From NCBI GenBank assembly GCA_036555035.1, contig DATBMB010000104.1:1-9707 (forward strand): a stretch of 9,707 bases of DNA. Reading direction: 5' to 3'. A program made the translations under genes and the position numbers. The notes under the pieces are model-generated. The model saw only the letters and a list, made by a program, of their open reading frames with translations. It searched no databases and was not told where the DNA came from. Position 1 is the stretch's first letter. Every line of letters starts with the position of its first letter. This document shows, in pieces, positions 1 to 6,791 of the stretch. The DNA is from SG8-41 sp036555035 (GTDB lineage: Bacteria; Pseudomonadota; Gammaproteobacteria; Burkholderiales; SG8-41).

Positions 1-1
1 G

Positions 2-2572
2 GCGCGGCATGAGCTGGCCGCGCTCGAGCACAGCATCGCGCGAACCGAGGCGCTGGCAGCCGAGTCGGAGACGCCCGACGAAGCGGCGACGCTGCCCGAG
101 ATTCTCGCCTGGCACGTCGCGCGCCATCCCGGGCGCCCGCACATCGTGCTGCAGGAGGAAGGCGGCGGCGAGCGCACCGTGACCTACGCCGAGCTCGACC
201 AGTGCGCGCGCGCGGTGGCCGCCGGCCTGATCGAGCGCGGCCTCGAGCCGGGCCAGGCGGTGGCCATCATGCTGCCGACCAGCGTCGAATACTTCTTCAG
301 CTTCTTCGGCATCCTGCTCGCCGGCGGCATCCCGGTGCCGATCTACCCCCCGGCCCGCCCGTCGCAGATCGAGGATCACCTGCGGCGCCACGCCGGGATC
401 CTGTCCAATGCGCTCACGCGCATGCTGATCACCGTGCAGCAGGCGAAGGCGCTGTCGCTGCTGCTGAAGCCCCGCGTGGACACCCTCGCCGAAGTGATGA
501 CGCCGGAAGACTTGATGCGCCCGGGCCAGGCGGCGGGGATCCACCGCGCGCGGCCGCAGGACATCGCGATGCTGCAGTACACCTCGGGCAGCACCGGCAA
601 TCCCAAGGGCGTCGTCCTCACCCACGCGAACCTGCTCGTCAACATCCGCTCGATGGGACGCGCGCTGCGCGTCACGCCCGCCGACGTGTTCGTGAGCTGG
701 CTGCCGCTCTACCACGACATGGGGCTGATCGGCGCGTGGTTGGGGAGCCTGGTCTACGGCTTCAAGTACCCGGTGATGTCGCCGCTCACCTTCCTCTCGC
801 GCCCGGAGCGCTGGCTGCGGACGATCCACCGCCACGGCGGCACGCTCTCGGGCGGGCCCAACTTCTGCTACGAGCTGTGCCTGCGCCGCGTCCAGGACGC
901 TGAGCTCACGGGCATCGATCTATCCACCTGGCGCCTCGCCTTCAACGGCGCGGAGCCGGTCTCCCCCGAAACCGTTTCGGCATTCACACGGCGCTTTGCG
1001 CGCTTCGGCTTCAGGCCCGAGGCGATGACGCCGGTATACGGGCTCGCGGAGGCCACGCTGGGCGTCGCCTTTCCGCCGCCCGGCCGCGGAGTGAAGCTCG
1101 ACCGTGTCGACAGGGAGCAGTTCATGCGCAGCGGGCGCGCGGTGCCGGTCGAGGCCGAGCGCGGGAAAGTGGTTACTTTCGTCGCGTGCGGCCACCCGAT
1201 CCCGGGCCACCAGATCCGCGTCGTGGATGCCTCAGGGAGAGAGCTGCCGGATCGCGAGGAAGGGCACATCCAGTTCAGCGGGCCTTCCGTCACCAGCGGC
1301 TATTACCGCAACCCGGAGGGTACGCGCCATCTGCTGCACGGCGCGTGGATGGATACCGATGATTTCGGCTACGTGGCGGAGGGCGAGATCTACATCACGG
1401 GGCGCGTCAAGGACACGATCATCCGCGCCGGCCGCAATATCCACCCCTACGACCTCGAGGAGGCGATCGGCAACCTCGACGGCATTCGCAAGGGCTGCGT
1501 CGCGGTGTTCGGCAGCCCGGAGGCGCGCGCAGGCACCGAGCGCGTCGTGGTGCTCGCGGAGACGCGCGAAACCGATGACGCGCGGCGGGAAGCGCTCAGG
1601 AGCCGGATCAACGACCTCGCGGTGTCGCATATTGGGATGCCGGTGGACGACATCATGCTCGCAGCCCCGGGCACCGTGCTGAAGACGTCGAGCGGCAAGA
1701 TCCGGCGCGCGGCGAGCCGCGAGCTCTACGAGAGCGGCGGCGCCGCCGGCACGCGCGCGGTGTGGTGGCAGGTCGTGCGCCTCACGTGGTCGGCGCTGCT
1801 GCCGCAGGCGCGCCGCTTCCTGCGCACCGTGCTCGACTGGCTTTACGGCATATACGCCCTGCTGCTGCTCGCCGTCATCGCCACCGTCACGTGGGTCGCC
1901 TGCGCGCTCTTGCCGCGCACCGAGTGGTGCTGGCGCCTGAGTCACCGGACCGGCCGCCTGTTCCTCAAGCTGGCAGGTTTGCCCCTGGCGGTTCGCGGCC
2001 TGGACCATCTGGCCTCAGGGGGCCCCTGCATACTCGTCAGCAACCACCAAAGCTACCTCGACGGGCCCGTGCTCGCATCCACGATGGGAACGCCGATGAT
2101 CTTCATCGCCAAGCGCGAACTGCGCGAGCACTGGCTGCCGCGCATCTACTTGAACAGCATCGGGACCACCTACGTCGAGCGCTTCGATGCTCAGCGCGGC
2201 GTCGAGGATGCCGGCCGTTTCACCGATCTCGCGCGCGGGGGCCGGTCGCTCATCGTGTTCGCCGAGGGCACCTTCCACCGCATTCCGGGGCTGCTGCCGT
2301 TCCGCATGGGGGCGTTCGTCATCGCGGCGCAGGCGGGGGTGCCGGTGGTGCCAGTCACCATCCGCGGCACGCGCTCGATCCTGCGGGACGGCCAGTGGCT
2401 CATCCGCCGCGGGCGCATCAGCGTGACCTTCAGCGCGCCGATCGCACCGACGGGCAACGACTGGAGCGCGGCCATCCGGCTGCGCGATACAGCGCGGGCG
2501 GAGATGCTGCGGCTGTGCGGGGAGCCGGACCTGGGCGAGGAGACCGAGCTCATGCCCAGGAAGCCCCAATAG
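2..2572 (+). CDS. Fatty acyl-AMP/CoA ligase fused to PlsC acyltransferase (5' end outside window)
   Basis: Bifunctional lipid enzyme, numbered here from the GTG at 146. The first half is an adenylate-forming domain: P-loop YTSGSTGNPKG (145-155), YGLAEATL (298-305), hinge GRVKD (419-423) and the C-terminal lysine in KTSSGKIRR (K518). LPLYHDMGLIG (186-196) and the SP..FL..P.RWL stretch (212-223) resemble fatty acyl-AMP ligases. A hydrophobic segment (about 568-590) leads into a PlsC-type domain with HX4D (H634-D639) and EGT (707-709), the signature of lysophospholipid acyltransferases. Likely role: activate a fatty acid and transfer the acyl group to a membrane lipid, as in Aas; substrate and carrier are unknown. 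The frame is open to the left edge, and residues before the GTG (TLPEILAWHVARHPGRPHI) belong to the normal start of an AMP-binding domain, so 146 is not the true start. Further domains, perhaps an acyl carrier protein, may lie upstream. Confidence 0.9.
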   Translation, partial: ARHELAALEHSIARTEALAAESETPDEAATLPEILAWHVARHPGRPHIVLQEEGGGERTVTYAELDQCARAVAAGLIERGLEPGQAVAIMLPTSVEYFFSFFGILLAGGIPVPIYPPARPSQIEDHLRRHAGILSNALTRMLITVQQAKALSLLLKPRVDTLAEVMTPEDLMRPGQAAGIHRARPQDIAMLQYTSGSTGNPKGVVLTHANLLVNIRSMGRALRVTPADVFVSWLPLYHDMGLIGAWLGSLVYGFKYPVMSPLTFLSRPERWLRTIHRHGGTLSGGPNFCYELCLRRVQDAELTGIDLSTWRLAFNGAEPVSPETVSAFTRRFARFGFRPEAMTPVYGLAEATLGVAFPPPGRGVKLDRVDREQFMRSGRAVPVEAERGKVVTFVACGHPIPGHQIRVVDASGRELPDREEGHIQFSGPSVTSGYYRNPEGTRHLLHGAWMDTDDFGYVAEGEIYITGRVKDTIIRAGRNIHPYDLEEAIGNLDGIRKGCVAVFGSPEARAGTERVVVLAETRETDDARREALRSRINDLAVSHIGMPVDDIMLAAPGTVLKTSSGKIRRAASRELYESGGAAGTRAVWWQVVRLTWSALLPQARRFLRTVLDWLYGIYALLLLAVIATVTWVACALLPRTEWCWRLSHRTGRLFLKLAGLPLAVRGLDHLASGGPCILVSNHQSYLDGPVLASTMGTPMIFIAKRELREHWLPRIYLNSIGTTYVERFDAQRGVEDAGRFTDLARGGRSLIVFAEGTFHRIPGLLPFRMGAFVIAAQAGVPVVPVTIRGTRSILRDGQWLIRRGRISVTFSAPIAPTGNDWSAAIRLRDTARAEMLRLCGEPDLGEETELMPRKPQ

Positions 2573-2620
2573 TGTGAGTGGTTCGATCCGTTTTTCGTCG
2601 CCCGTCAGTCGTCACTTGGT

Positions 2621-2649
2621 TTGCCAGCATCACGAATTACCGGTATCGT
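2621..2649 (+). promoter_or_regulatory. Candidate sigma70 promoter for the binding-protein gene
   Basis: TTGCCA (2621-2626, 5 of 6 matches to the -35 consensus) and TATCGT (2644-2649, 4 of 6 to the -10 consensus) are exactly 17 nt apart, in a locally AT-richer part of the 109-nt gap after the lipid gene. Transcription would begin near 2655, giving a leader of about 27 nt containing the GAGG ribosome site at 2671-2674. It would drive the binding-protein, LOG and TRAP genes. The call is pattern-based only. Confidence 0.4.
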
Positions 2650-2681
2650 CGCGCCTTCCGAGTGAACCCCGAGGAAACGTC

Positions 2682-3539
2682 ATGACGCGTGCGGCCACGC
2701 TCTTGTTCGCGCTGCTTGTCACTGCAGGCTCCATTCATGCACAGGGGCTGGAGGGCCGGCTGAAGAAGATCGCCGACACCGGGACTATCACCATTGCCTA
2801 CCGGCCGGACGCGACCCCGTTCTCGTTCAAGGACGACAAGGAACAGATCACCGGCTTTTCCATCGACCTGTGCAAGCGGGTCGTCAACCTGATCGCGCGC
2901 CAGCTCAACGTGCCAAAGCTCCAGGTGCGCTGGCTGCCCGTCACCGTTCAGACCCGCTTCGACGCCGTGGCCAAGGGGCAGGCCGACATGGAATGCGGCT
3001 CGAGCACCGTCACGTTATCGCGCATGAAGCTGGTGGACTTTTCCAGCTACATCTTCATCGAATCGACCGGGCTGTTGATCAAGGCCGCCTCCGGCCTGCG
3101 CTCGCTCTCGGACATGTCCGGCAGGCGCATCGCCGTGGTCTCCGGCACGACCAACGAGCGCGCCGTCAGGGCGCAGCTCTCACGCCGCCAGATCAGCGCG
3201 ACCGTGCTGCCCTTCGCGACGCGTGACGAGGCGTTCGCCGCCCTCCAGGACGGAAATGCCGACGCGTTTGCGAGCGACAAGCTCCTGCTGGTCGGGGTGG
3301 GAAACCAGGCGCGCGACTCGAAGTCGCTGCGCCTGCTGCCCGACGAGCTGTCCTTCGAGCCGTACGGCATCGTGCTGCCGCGCGGCGATTCCGATTTCCG
3401 TCTCGCGGTGAACACGGCGCTTTCCCGCCTCTACGGCAGCGGCGAGATCGAGGAGATCTTCGGCCGGTGGTTCCGGCAGTTCGGCGATCCCGGCCCGGTC
3501 ATCAAGGCGATGTATATACTCGCCACGATTCCCGAGTAA
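2682..3539 (+). CDS. ABC transporter amino-acid substrate-binding protein (family 3, GltI-like)
   Basis: Periplasmic solute-binding protein of 285 aa, the usual size for this family. Residues 1-20 form a signal peptide (MTRA, a hydrophobic core, then SIHA), with likely cleavage before Q21. GFSIDLCKRV (58-67) fits the family 3 signature, and the following region (DMECGSSTVTLSRMKLVDFS, 102-121) is typical of glutamate/aspartate or other polar amino-acid binders. The C-terminus (AMYILATIPE) resembles betaproteobacterial GltI relatives. The ATG at 2682 is preferred over the in-frame GTG at 2574: it has GAGG 7 nt upstream and puts the signal peptide at the N-terminus. No permease or ATPase gene adjoins it, so it either works with a transporter encoded elsewhere or has a sensory or scavenging role. 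The ligand is not predicted beyond polar amino acid. The next gene starts 11 nt downstream, so they are probably co-transcribed. Confidence 0.88.
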   Translation: MTRAATLLFALLVTAGSIHAQGLEGRLKKIADTGTITIAYRPDATPFSFKDDKEQITGFSIDLCKRVVNLIARQLNVPKLQVRWLPVTVQTRFDAVAKGQADMECGSSTVTLSRMKLVDFSSYIFIESTGLLIKAASGLRSLSDMSGRRIAVVSGTTNERAVRAQLSRRQISATVLPFATRDEAFAALQDGNADAFASDKLLLVGVGNQARDSKSLRLLPDELSFEPYGIVLPRGDSDFRLAVNTALSRLYGSGEIEEIFGRWFRQFGDPGPVIKAMYILATIPE

Positions 3540-3550
3540 CGGGAGCCCCG

Positions 3551-4366
3551 ATGGCTGAACGCCGCCTCCACAACGCGAAGGCCTACTCCAATCCGTCGTT
3601 CCTGAACAGCAGGGAGGGACGCTCCCTGCGCATCCTGTCCGAGTACCTGGAGCCGAAGAGCCGGTTCGAGCGGCTGCGCGTCGACGACACCATCGTGTTC
3701 ATGGGGTCGGCGCGCATCAAGTCGCGCGAGCAGGCCGCCGAGGCGCTGCGCAGGGCCGAAGCGGGCGACGGCGACCTCGAGACCGCGCGCACGGCGGTCA
3801 GGATGTCCGCGTACTACGAAGCCGCGCGTGAGCTCGCCTACCGCCTGACGCAGTGGTCGAAAGGGCTGGACGTGAACGAGCGGCGCTTCGTGGTATGCAC
3901 CGGCGGCGGTCCGGGAATCATGGAGGCGGCCAACCGGGGCGCGGCCGAGGCCCGCGGCATGAACGTGGGCCTCACCATCTCGCTTCCGGTCGAGGAGTTC
4001 GGCAATCCCTACGTCACCCGCGAGCTCCATTTCCACTTCCACTACTTCTTCATGCGCAAGTTCTGGTTTGCGTACCTGGCGAAGGCGGTGATCGTGTTCC
4101 CGGGGGGATTCGGCACCCTCGACGAGCTGTTCGAGCTGCTGACGCTGGTGCAGACGCGCAAGATGCGGAAGCCGATGCCGATGGTCGTCTTCGGCGCCGA
4201 GTACTGGCGGCAGGTGGTGGACTTCGGCGCGCTCGTGCGCCACGGCACGATCGCCGCCCGCGATCTGGAGCTGTTGCACTACACCGACTCCGTGGACGAT
4301 GCCTACGACTGGATCGTCGCGCGCCTGACCGAGTACGCCCTGGGCCAGCCCGGGCCCATGCTGTGA
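3551..4366 (+). CDS. LOG-family Rossmann-fold protein (TIGR00730 / lysine-decarboxylase-like)
   Basis: Cytoplasmic protein of 271 aa with the LOG nucleotide-binding signatures GGGPGIMEA (118-126) and PGGFGTLDE (184-192). R169 in MRK and E192 match the arginine and glutamate used by LOG enzymes, which release ribose 5-phosphate from nucleoside 5'-monophosphates (cytokinin riboside phosphoribohydrolase, or the PpnN type). The old name lysine decarboxylase is misleading for this family. It is longer than the roughly 190-aa short LOGs: about 110 extra N-terminal residues include FMGSARIKSREQA (50-62), as in long LOG-like proteins. The start at 3551 follows GGGAG (3541-3545) with 5-nt spacing; starts further upstream would run into the binding-protein gene. 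Its stop overlaps the TRAP gene start. The real substrate, an AMP-type nucleotide or a cytokinin-like one, cannot be decided from sequence. Confidence 0.85.
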   Translation: MAERRLHNAKAYSNPSFLNSREGRSLRILSEYLEPKSRFERLRVDDTIVFMGSARIKSREQAAEALRRAEAGDGDLETARTAVRMSAYYEAARELAYRLTQWSKGLDVNERRFVVCTGGGPGIMEAANRGAAEARGMNVGLTISLPVEEFGNPYVTRELHFHFHYFFMRKFWFAYLAKAVIVFPGGFGTLDELFELLTLVQTRKMRKPMPMVVFGAEYWRQVVDFGALVRHGTIAARDLELLHYTDSVDDAYDWIVARLTEYALGQPGPML

Positions 4367-5277
4367 CCACCCGGATCGTTATGGGCGGCTACGGTCCGCC
4401 CACGACGAGCCACAGCCGGGGCCTGCAGGCGATCGGCGACCGCCTGCAGGCCGAGTTCGGCAATGCGGTCGATATCAAGTACGTCTGGAACATCCTCGAT
4501 TTCGGCTATCAGGGCGGAGACCTGCTGTGGATGACGGAGCAGGGGATCCTGACGCTCACCTACCAGTCCACGAGCTACCTGACAGACAAGGTGCCGGAGC
4601 TCGAGTTCGCGGACCTGCCCTTCCTGTTTCGCGACCTCGCGCACGCCCGCAGCGTGATGGACGGCGCCCTCGGCGCATACCTCAGCCGCAAGATCGAGGA
4701 GCGCTATGCCTTCCGCGTGCTCGGCTACTTCGAGAACGGCTACCGCCACCTCACGAACCGCCTGCGGCCGGTGAGAACGCCGGCGGACTTGGCAGGCATG
4801 AGGATCCGCCTGATGCCGAGCCAGATGCATGCGCGAACTTTCGCCGCGCTCGGTGCGGTTCCGGTCCCGTGCGATCTCAAGGAGGGGCTGGAAATGGTGC
4901 GCACCGGGGCAGTGGATGCGCAGGAGAATCCGTTCGCGAACACCGTGACCTATGGCTGCCACAAGGTCCACCGCCACGTGACCCTCACCAACCACTGCTA
5001 CATGTCGCGCGGGCTCTATCTGAGTCGCGCCCAGTTCGAGCGCTGGCCGGAGCGGCTCCGCGCGGCGATGCAGCGCGCCGCGCGCGAGGCGATTGCCCTG
5101 CAGCGGGAGTATGCCGTCGCGGAAGAGGAAACCGCCCGCAAGGCGCTCGAGGCCGAAGGCTGCGAATTCGTGGAGCTCACGGCCGACCAGCGCGCAGCGT
5201 TCGCCCGCGCGGTCAAGCCCGTGCACGACGAAGCGCGCAAGCGCTTCGGAGACGAAGTCTTTTCGCTCCTGCGCTAA
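4363..5277 (+). CDS. TRAP transporter solute-binding protein, DctP-like, without a signal peptide
   Basis: Predicted 304-aa DctP-fold binding protein. TRAP features visible: PVRTPADLAGMRIRL (136-150), where R147/R149 sit at the carboxylate-binding arginine site, DLKEGLEMVRTGAVDAQENP (171-190), and the TLTNH strand (207-211). The family captures organic acids in the periplasm for a DctQM permease. The GTG at 4363 overlaps the LOG stop by 4 nt (GTGA), the usual sign of translational coupling; an ATG at 4381 is the alternative. Neither start gives a hydrophobic signal sequence: the protein begins at once with the first beta-strand of the mature fold (TTRIVMGGYGPP), and the frame further upstream is arginine-rich LOG antiframe with no hydrophobic core. 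No dctQ or dctM is present. It may be cytoplasmic, depend on another export signal, or be decayed at its 5' end. The stop codon lies within the palindromic element. Confidence 0.85.
   Translation: MTTRIVMGGYGPPTTSHSRGLQAIGDRLQAEFGNAVDIKYVWNILDFGYQGGDLLWMTEQGILTLTYQSTSYLTDKVPELEFADLPFLFRDLAHARSVMDGALGAYLSRKIEERYAFRVLGYFENGYRHLTNRLRPVRTPADLAGMRIRLMPSQMHARTFAALGAVPVPCDLKEGLEMVRTGAVDAQENPFANTVTYGCHKVHRHVTLTNHCYMSRGLYLSRAQFERWPERLRAAMQRAAREAIALQREYAVAEEETARKALEAEGCEFVELTADQRAAFARAVKPVHDEARKRFGDEVFSLLR
4420..4452 (+). repeat. 12-bp perfect inverted repeat inside the TRAP gene
   Basis: GGCCTGCAGGCG (4420-4431) and its exact reverse complement (4441-4452) flank a 9-nt spacer, 57 nt into the TRAP gene. 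In mRNA it would form a very stable GC-rich stem. It encodes a near-repeat of protein sequence (LQAIGDRLQA), so it could be a coding by-product. No run of T follows, so it is not a typical terminator. Confidence 0.6.
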
Positions 5278-5370
5278 AAAAGGTGTCAGGAACCCTTATT
5301 GCAGGAGTGCCGGATGGGCCGCCCGATCGGAGAGCCGCAGTAGCCGAAAAAGGTTCCTGACACCTTTTTC
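5276..5370. repeat. Palindromic REP/MITE-like element, possible bidirectional terminator
   Basis: AAAAAGGTGTCAGGAACC (5277-5294) is perfectly inverted at 5352-5369, an 18-bp match enclosing 57 nt. The right end alone also folds: GAAAAAGGT (5346-5354) pairs with ACCTTTTTC (5362-5370) across a 7-nt loop; the left end has a weaker version (7 of 9). In the middle, CCGGATGGG (5310-5318) and CCCGATCGG (5322-5330) form a hairpin with a 3-nt loop, one mismatch and two G-T pairs. The element fills nearly all of the 97-nt gap between convergent genes and supplies the last two bases of the TRAP gene's TAA. T runs leave the outer stem on both strands, so it could end transcription both ways. The GGTGTCAGG core resembles repeats near REP-associated tyrosine transposases; that link is from memory, not tested, and no transposase is present here. 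Confidence 0.7.
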
Positions 5371-5374
5371 TCGT

Positions 5375-5902
5375 TCAGACCTTGCCGGCTTTGCGCTTTT
5401 CGATGTGCGCGACGACGCCCTTCTTGCCTTCGTCGGTCTCCGCCTGCCAGACATTCTGGTGCCTGAGGAGCCCGGCCTTCTCCCAGTTGTGCGTCGGGTC
5501 GCCCATGTAGACGATGAACACCTCGCAGCCGTCGGGATACTCGTAGGGCCCGTGCGGGATGTCCCAGCCGAATACGTAATCACCGGGACGCAGATCCTTG
5601 CCGGCCACGCACATGCGGCCCTTGGTCACGAGGATCGAGTGCCAGCTCTTGTGCGTGTGCGCGGGCTCGACGTACCCGGGCGGGAAGCGGTGCTTCATGT
5701 CGATGCGCTTCATCACCGGGTCGTAGTTCAGCACCTTGACCTGCACGCCGGGCGGCAGCTTCAGGATCCCCAGCACGTCGTCGCTCTGCCACGGCACATC
5801 GCGGTCGTAGATCGCCTTGAACGTGTGGTCGAAACCGTCCGCGGCCACGGGCTTGCTCGCGGCCCCCGCCTTCTTCGCCTTCGTCGCCGTCTTCGCTGCC
5901 AT
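5375..5902 (-). CDS. Small single-domain cupin protein
   Basis: Cupin of 175 aa with one beta-barrel domain. Motif 1 is G76-x5-H82-x-H84-x3-H88-x6-G95; the glutamate usual in this motif is replaced by H88. Motif 2 starts at GDYVFGWDIPHG (107-118) with H117. H82, H84, H88 and H117 could bind a metal. Cupins of this type include dioxygenases, isomerases and sugar or acid binders, and this sequence does not pick one. The first 18 residues are a Lys/Ala-rich tail (MAAKTATKAKKAGAASKP) unlike the fold that follows. The ATG at 5902 has AGGAGA (5916-5911) with 8-nt spacing. It lies 76 nt downstream of the aldolase gene on the same strand, so it may be the last gene of that operon or have its own promoter. 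The palindromic element lies just beyond its stop. Confidence 0.82.
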   Translation of the reverse strand: MAAKTATKAKKAGAASKPVAADGFDHTFKAIYDRDVPWQSDDVLGILKLPPGVQVKVLNYDPVMKRIDMKHRFPPGYVEPAHTHKSWHSILVTKGRMCVAGKDLRPGDYVFGWDIPHGPYEYPDGCEVFIVYMGDPTHNWEKAGLLRHQNVWQAETDEGKKGVVAHIEKRKAGKV

Positions 5903-5978
5903 TTCGCAACTCTCCTGTCAGATCCGGTTGGGATGGACCGCGCCTATTCTGCCGATACCGCCGCCAGGGGACAAGCGG

Positions 5979-6791
5979 CTAGCCGAGGGGGATCGCGCGC
6001 AGCGATTTCACCCGCTCCGCCCCTGCCGCCATCATCAGGTTCCACTCGCTTGCCGAGGTGATGAAGCGCGCGCCGAGCTTGACCACGTCCGGCAGGCGCT
6101 TCACGGCGTCGCCGCCAGTCAGGCCCCCGACGCCCGCGAACTTGCCGTGCGCGCGGCACGCCTTGACCACGCGCTCGACCGCTGCCATGACCTCGGGGTG
6201 AGTCAGCTCGCCCGGATGCCCGAGGTCAGTCGAGAGATCGTTGGTCCCGATGTGGATCACGTCCACCCCCGGCACCGCGGCAATCGCCCCGATGTTGTCG
6301 ATCGCTGCCTTGCTCTCGACCATCAGGACGAGCAGCGTCGCATCGTTGAAGGCCTTGCGCATCTCGACCGCCGGCAGGCTGCGGTAGCCAAAGTGCGCCC
6401 AGCTGCCGAATGCGCCGCGATTGCCGATGGGTGGAAACTTGCACGCGGCGACCGACATCCGCGCGTCCTCCGCCGTAGTGACTTCCGGCATGACGATGCC
6501 AAGCGCGCCGTTGTCGAGCATCCGCAGCGCCGCGGCGTAGTCCTTCTCCGGCACGCGCACGATCGGCGAGACGCCCGCGTTCATCGCGGCTACCGCCATC
6601 TGCGAGATCTCGTGCTCCGGGATCACGCCGTGCTGCAGGTCGAAGAACAGTCCGTCGAAGCCGCAGACCTTCGCCGCGAGCGCGATGTCCACCGTGCGCG
6701 CATGGCGGATCATGAGCGTCAGGCCGAGCTCGCCCTTGCGCAGGCGCTCGGCGAGAGGATTGGTCAATAACGGGGCGACACTCGACGCCAT
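5979..6791 (-). CDS. HpcH/HpaI-family aldolase (class II, metal dependent)
   Basis: Aldolase of 270 aa, the usual length. By comparison with HpaI, the catalytic histidine is H54 (FDLQHG), the substrate-binding arginine R79 (VRVP), and the divalent-metal ligands E159 (VES) and D185 (GTNDLSTDLG). These enzymes cleave or form hydroxy-oxo acids such as 4-hydroxy-2-oxoheptanedioate, releasing pyruvate and an aldehyde; some relatives act on malyl- or citryl-type substrates. The Q before the catalytic histidine replaces the more common glutamate. The ATG at 6791 shares its A with the acyl-CoA dehydrogenase TGA (TGATG), and GGGAGG (6802-6797) is 5 nt upstream, so it is probably coupled to that gene. 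The natural substrate is unknown; the fatty-acid oxidation neighbourhood suggests a catabolic acyl chain or aromatic degradation product. Confidence 0.87.
   Translation of the reverse strand: MASSVAPLLTNPLAERLRKGELGLTLMIRHARTVDIALAAKVCGFDGLFFDLQHGVIPEHEISQMAVAAMNAGVSPIVRVPEKDYAAALRMLDNGALGIVMPEVTTAEDARMSVAACKFPPIGNRGAFGSWAHFGYRSLPAVEMRKAFNDATLLVLMVESKAAIDNIGAIAAVPGVDVIHIGTNDLSTDLGHPGELTHPEVMAAVERVVKACRAHGKFAGVGGLTGGDAVKRLPDVVKLGARFITSASEWNLMMAAGAERVKSLRAIPLG

Noticed and set aside
1232..2008. 258-codon minus-strand open frame within the acyl ligase gene
   Set aside because: Antisense shadow of a gene with clear ligase motifs in the other frame.
2574..2681. Upstream GTG start for the amino-acid-binding protein
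   Set aside because: It would place 36 non-conserved residues before the signal peptide; ATG 2682 has a proper ribosome site.
3511..3520. TGTATATACT before the LOG gene as a possible -10 box
   Set aside because: TATACT is a good -10 match, but no -35 match lies 16-18 nt upstream and the bases are coding (MYIL). It could be a weak internal promoter at most.
3431..4279. 282-codon minus-strand open frame across the LOG gene
   Set aside because: Low-complexity His/Arg/Leu composition and full overlap with a well-supported gene.
5946..5974. TTGTCC and CAGAAT spaced 17 nt upstream of the cupin as a promoter
   Set aside because: Only 4 of 6 matches in each box, within chance expectation for the gap; read-through from the aldolase gene is as likely.
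5093..6061. 322-codon plus-strand open frame spanning the TRAP gene end, the palindrome and the cupin
   Set aside because: It crosses two real genes in other frames and shows no domain; the composition is typical of antisense GC-rich frames.
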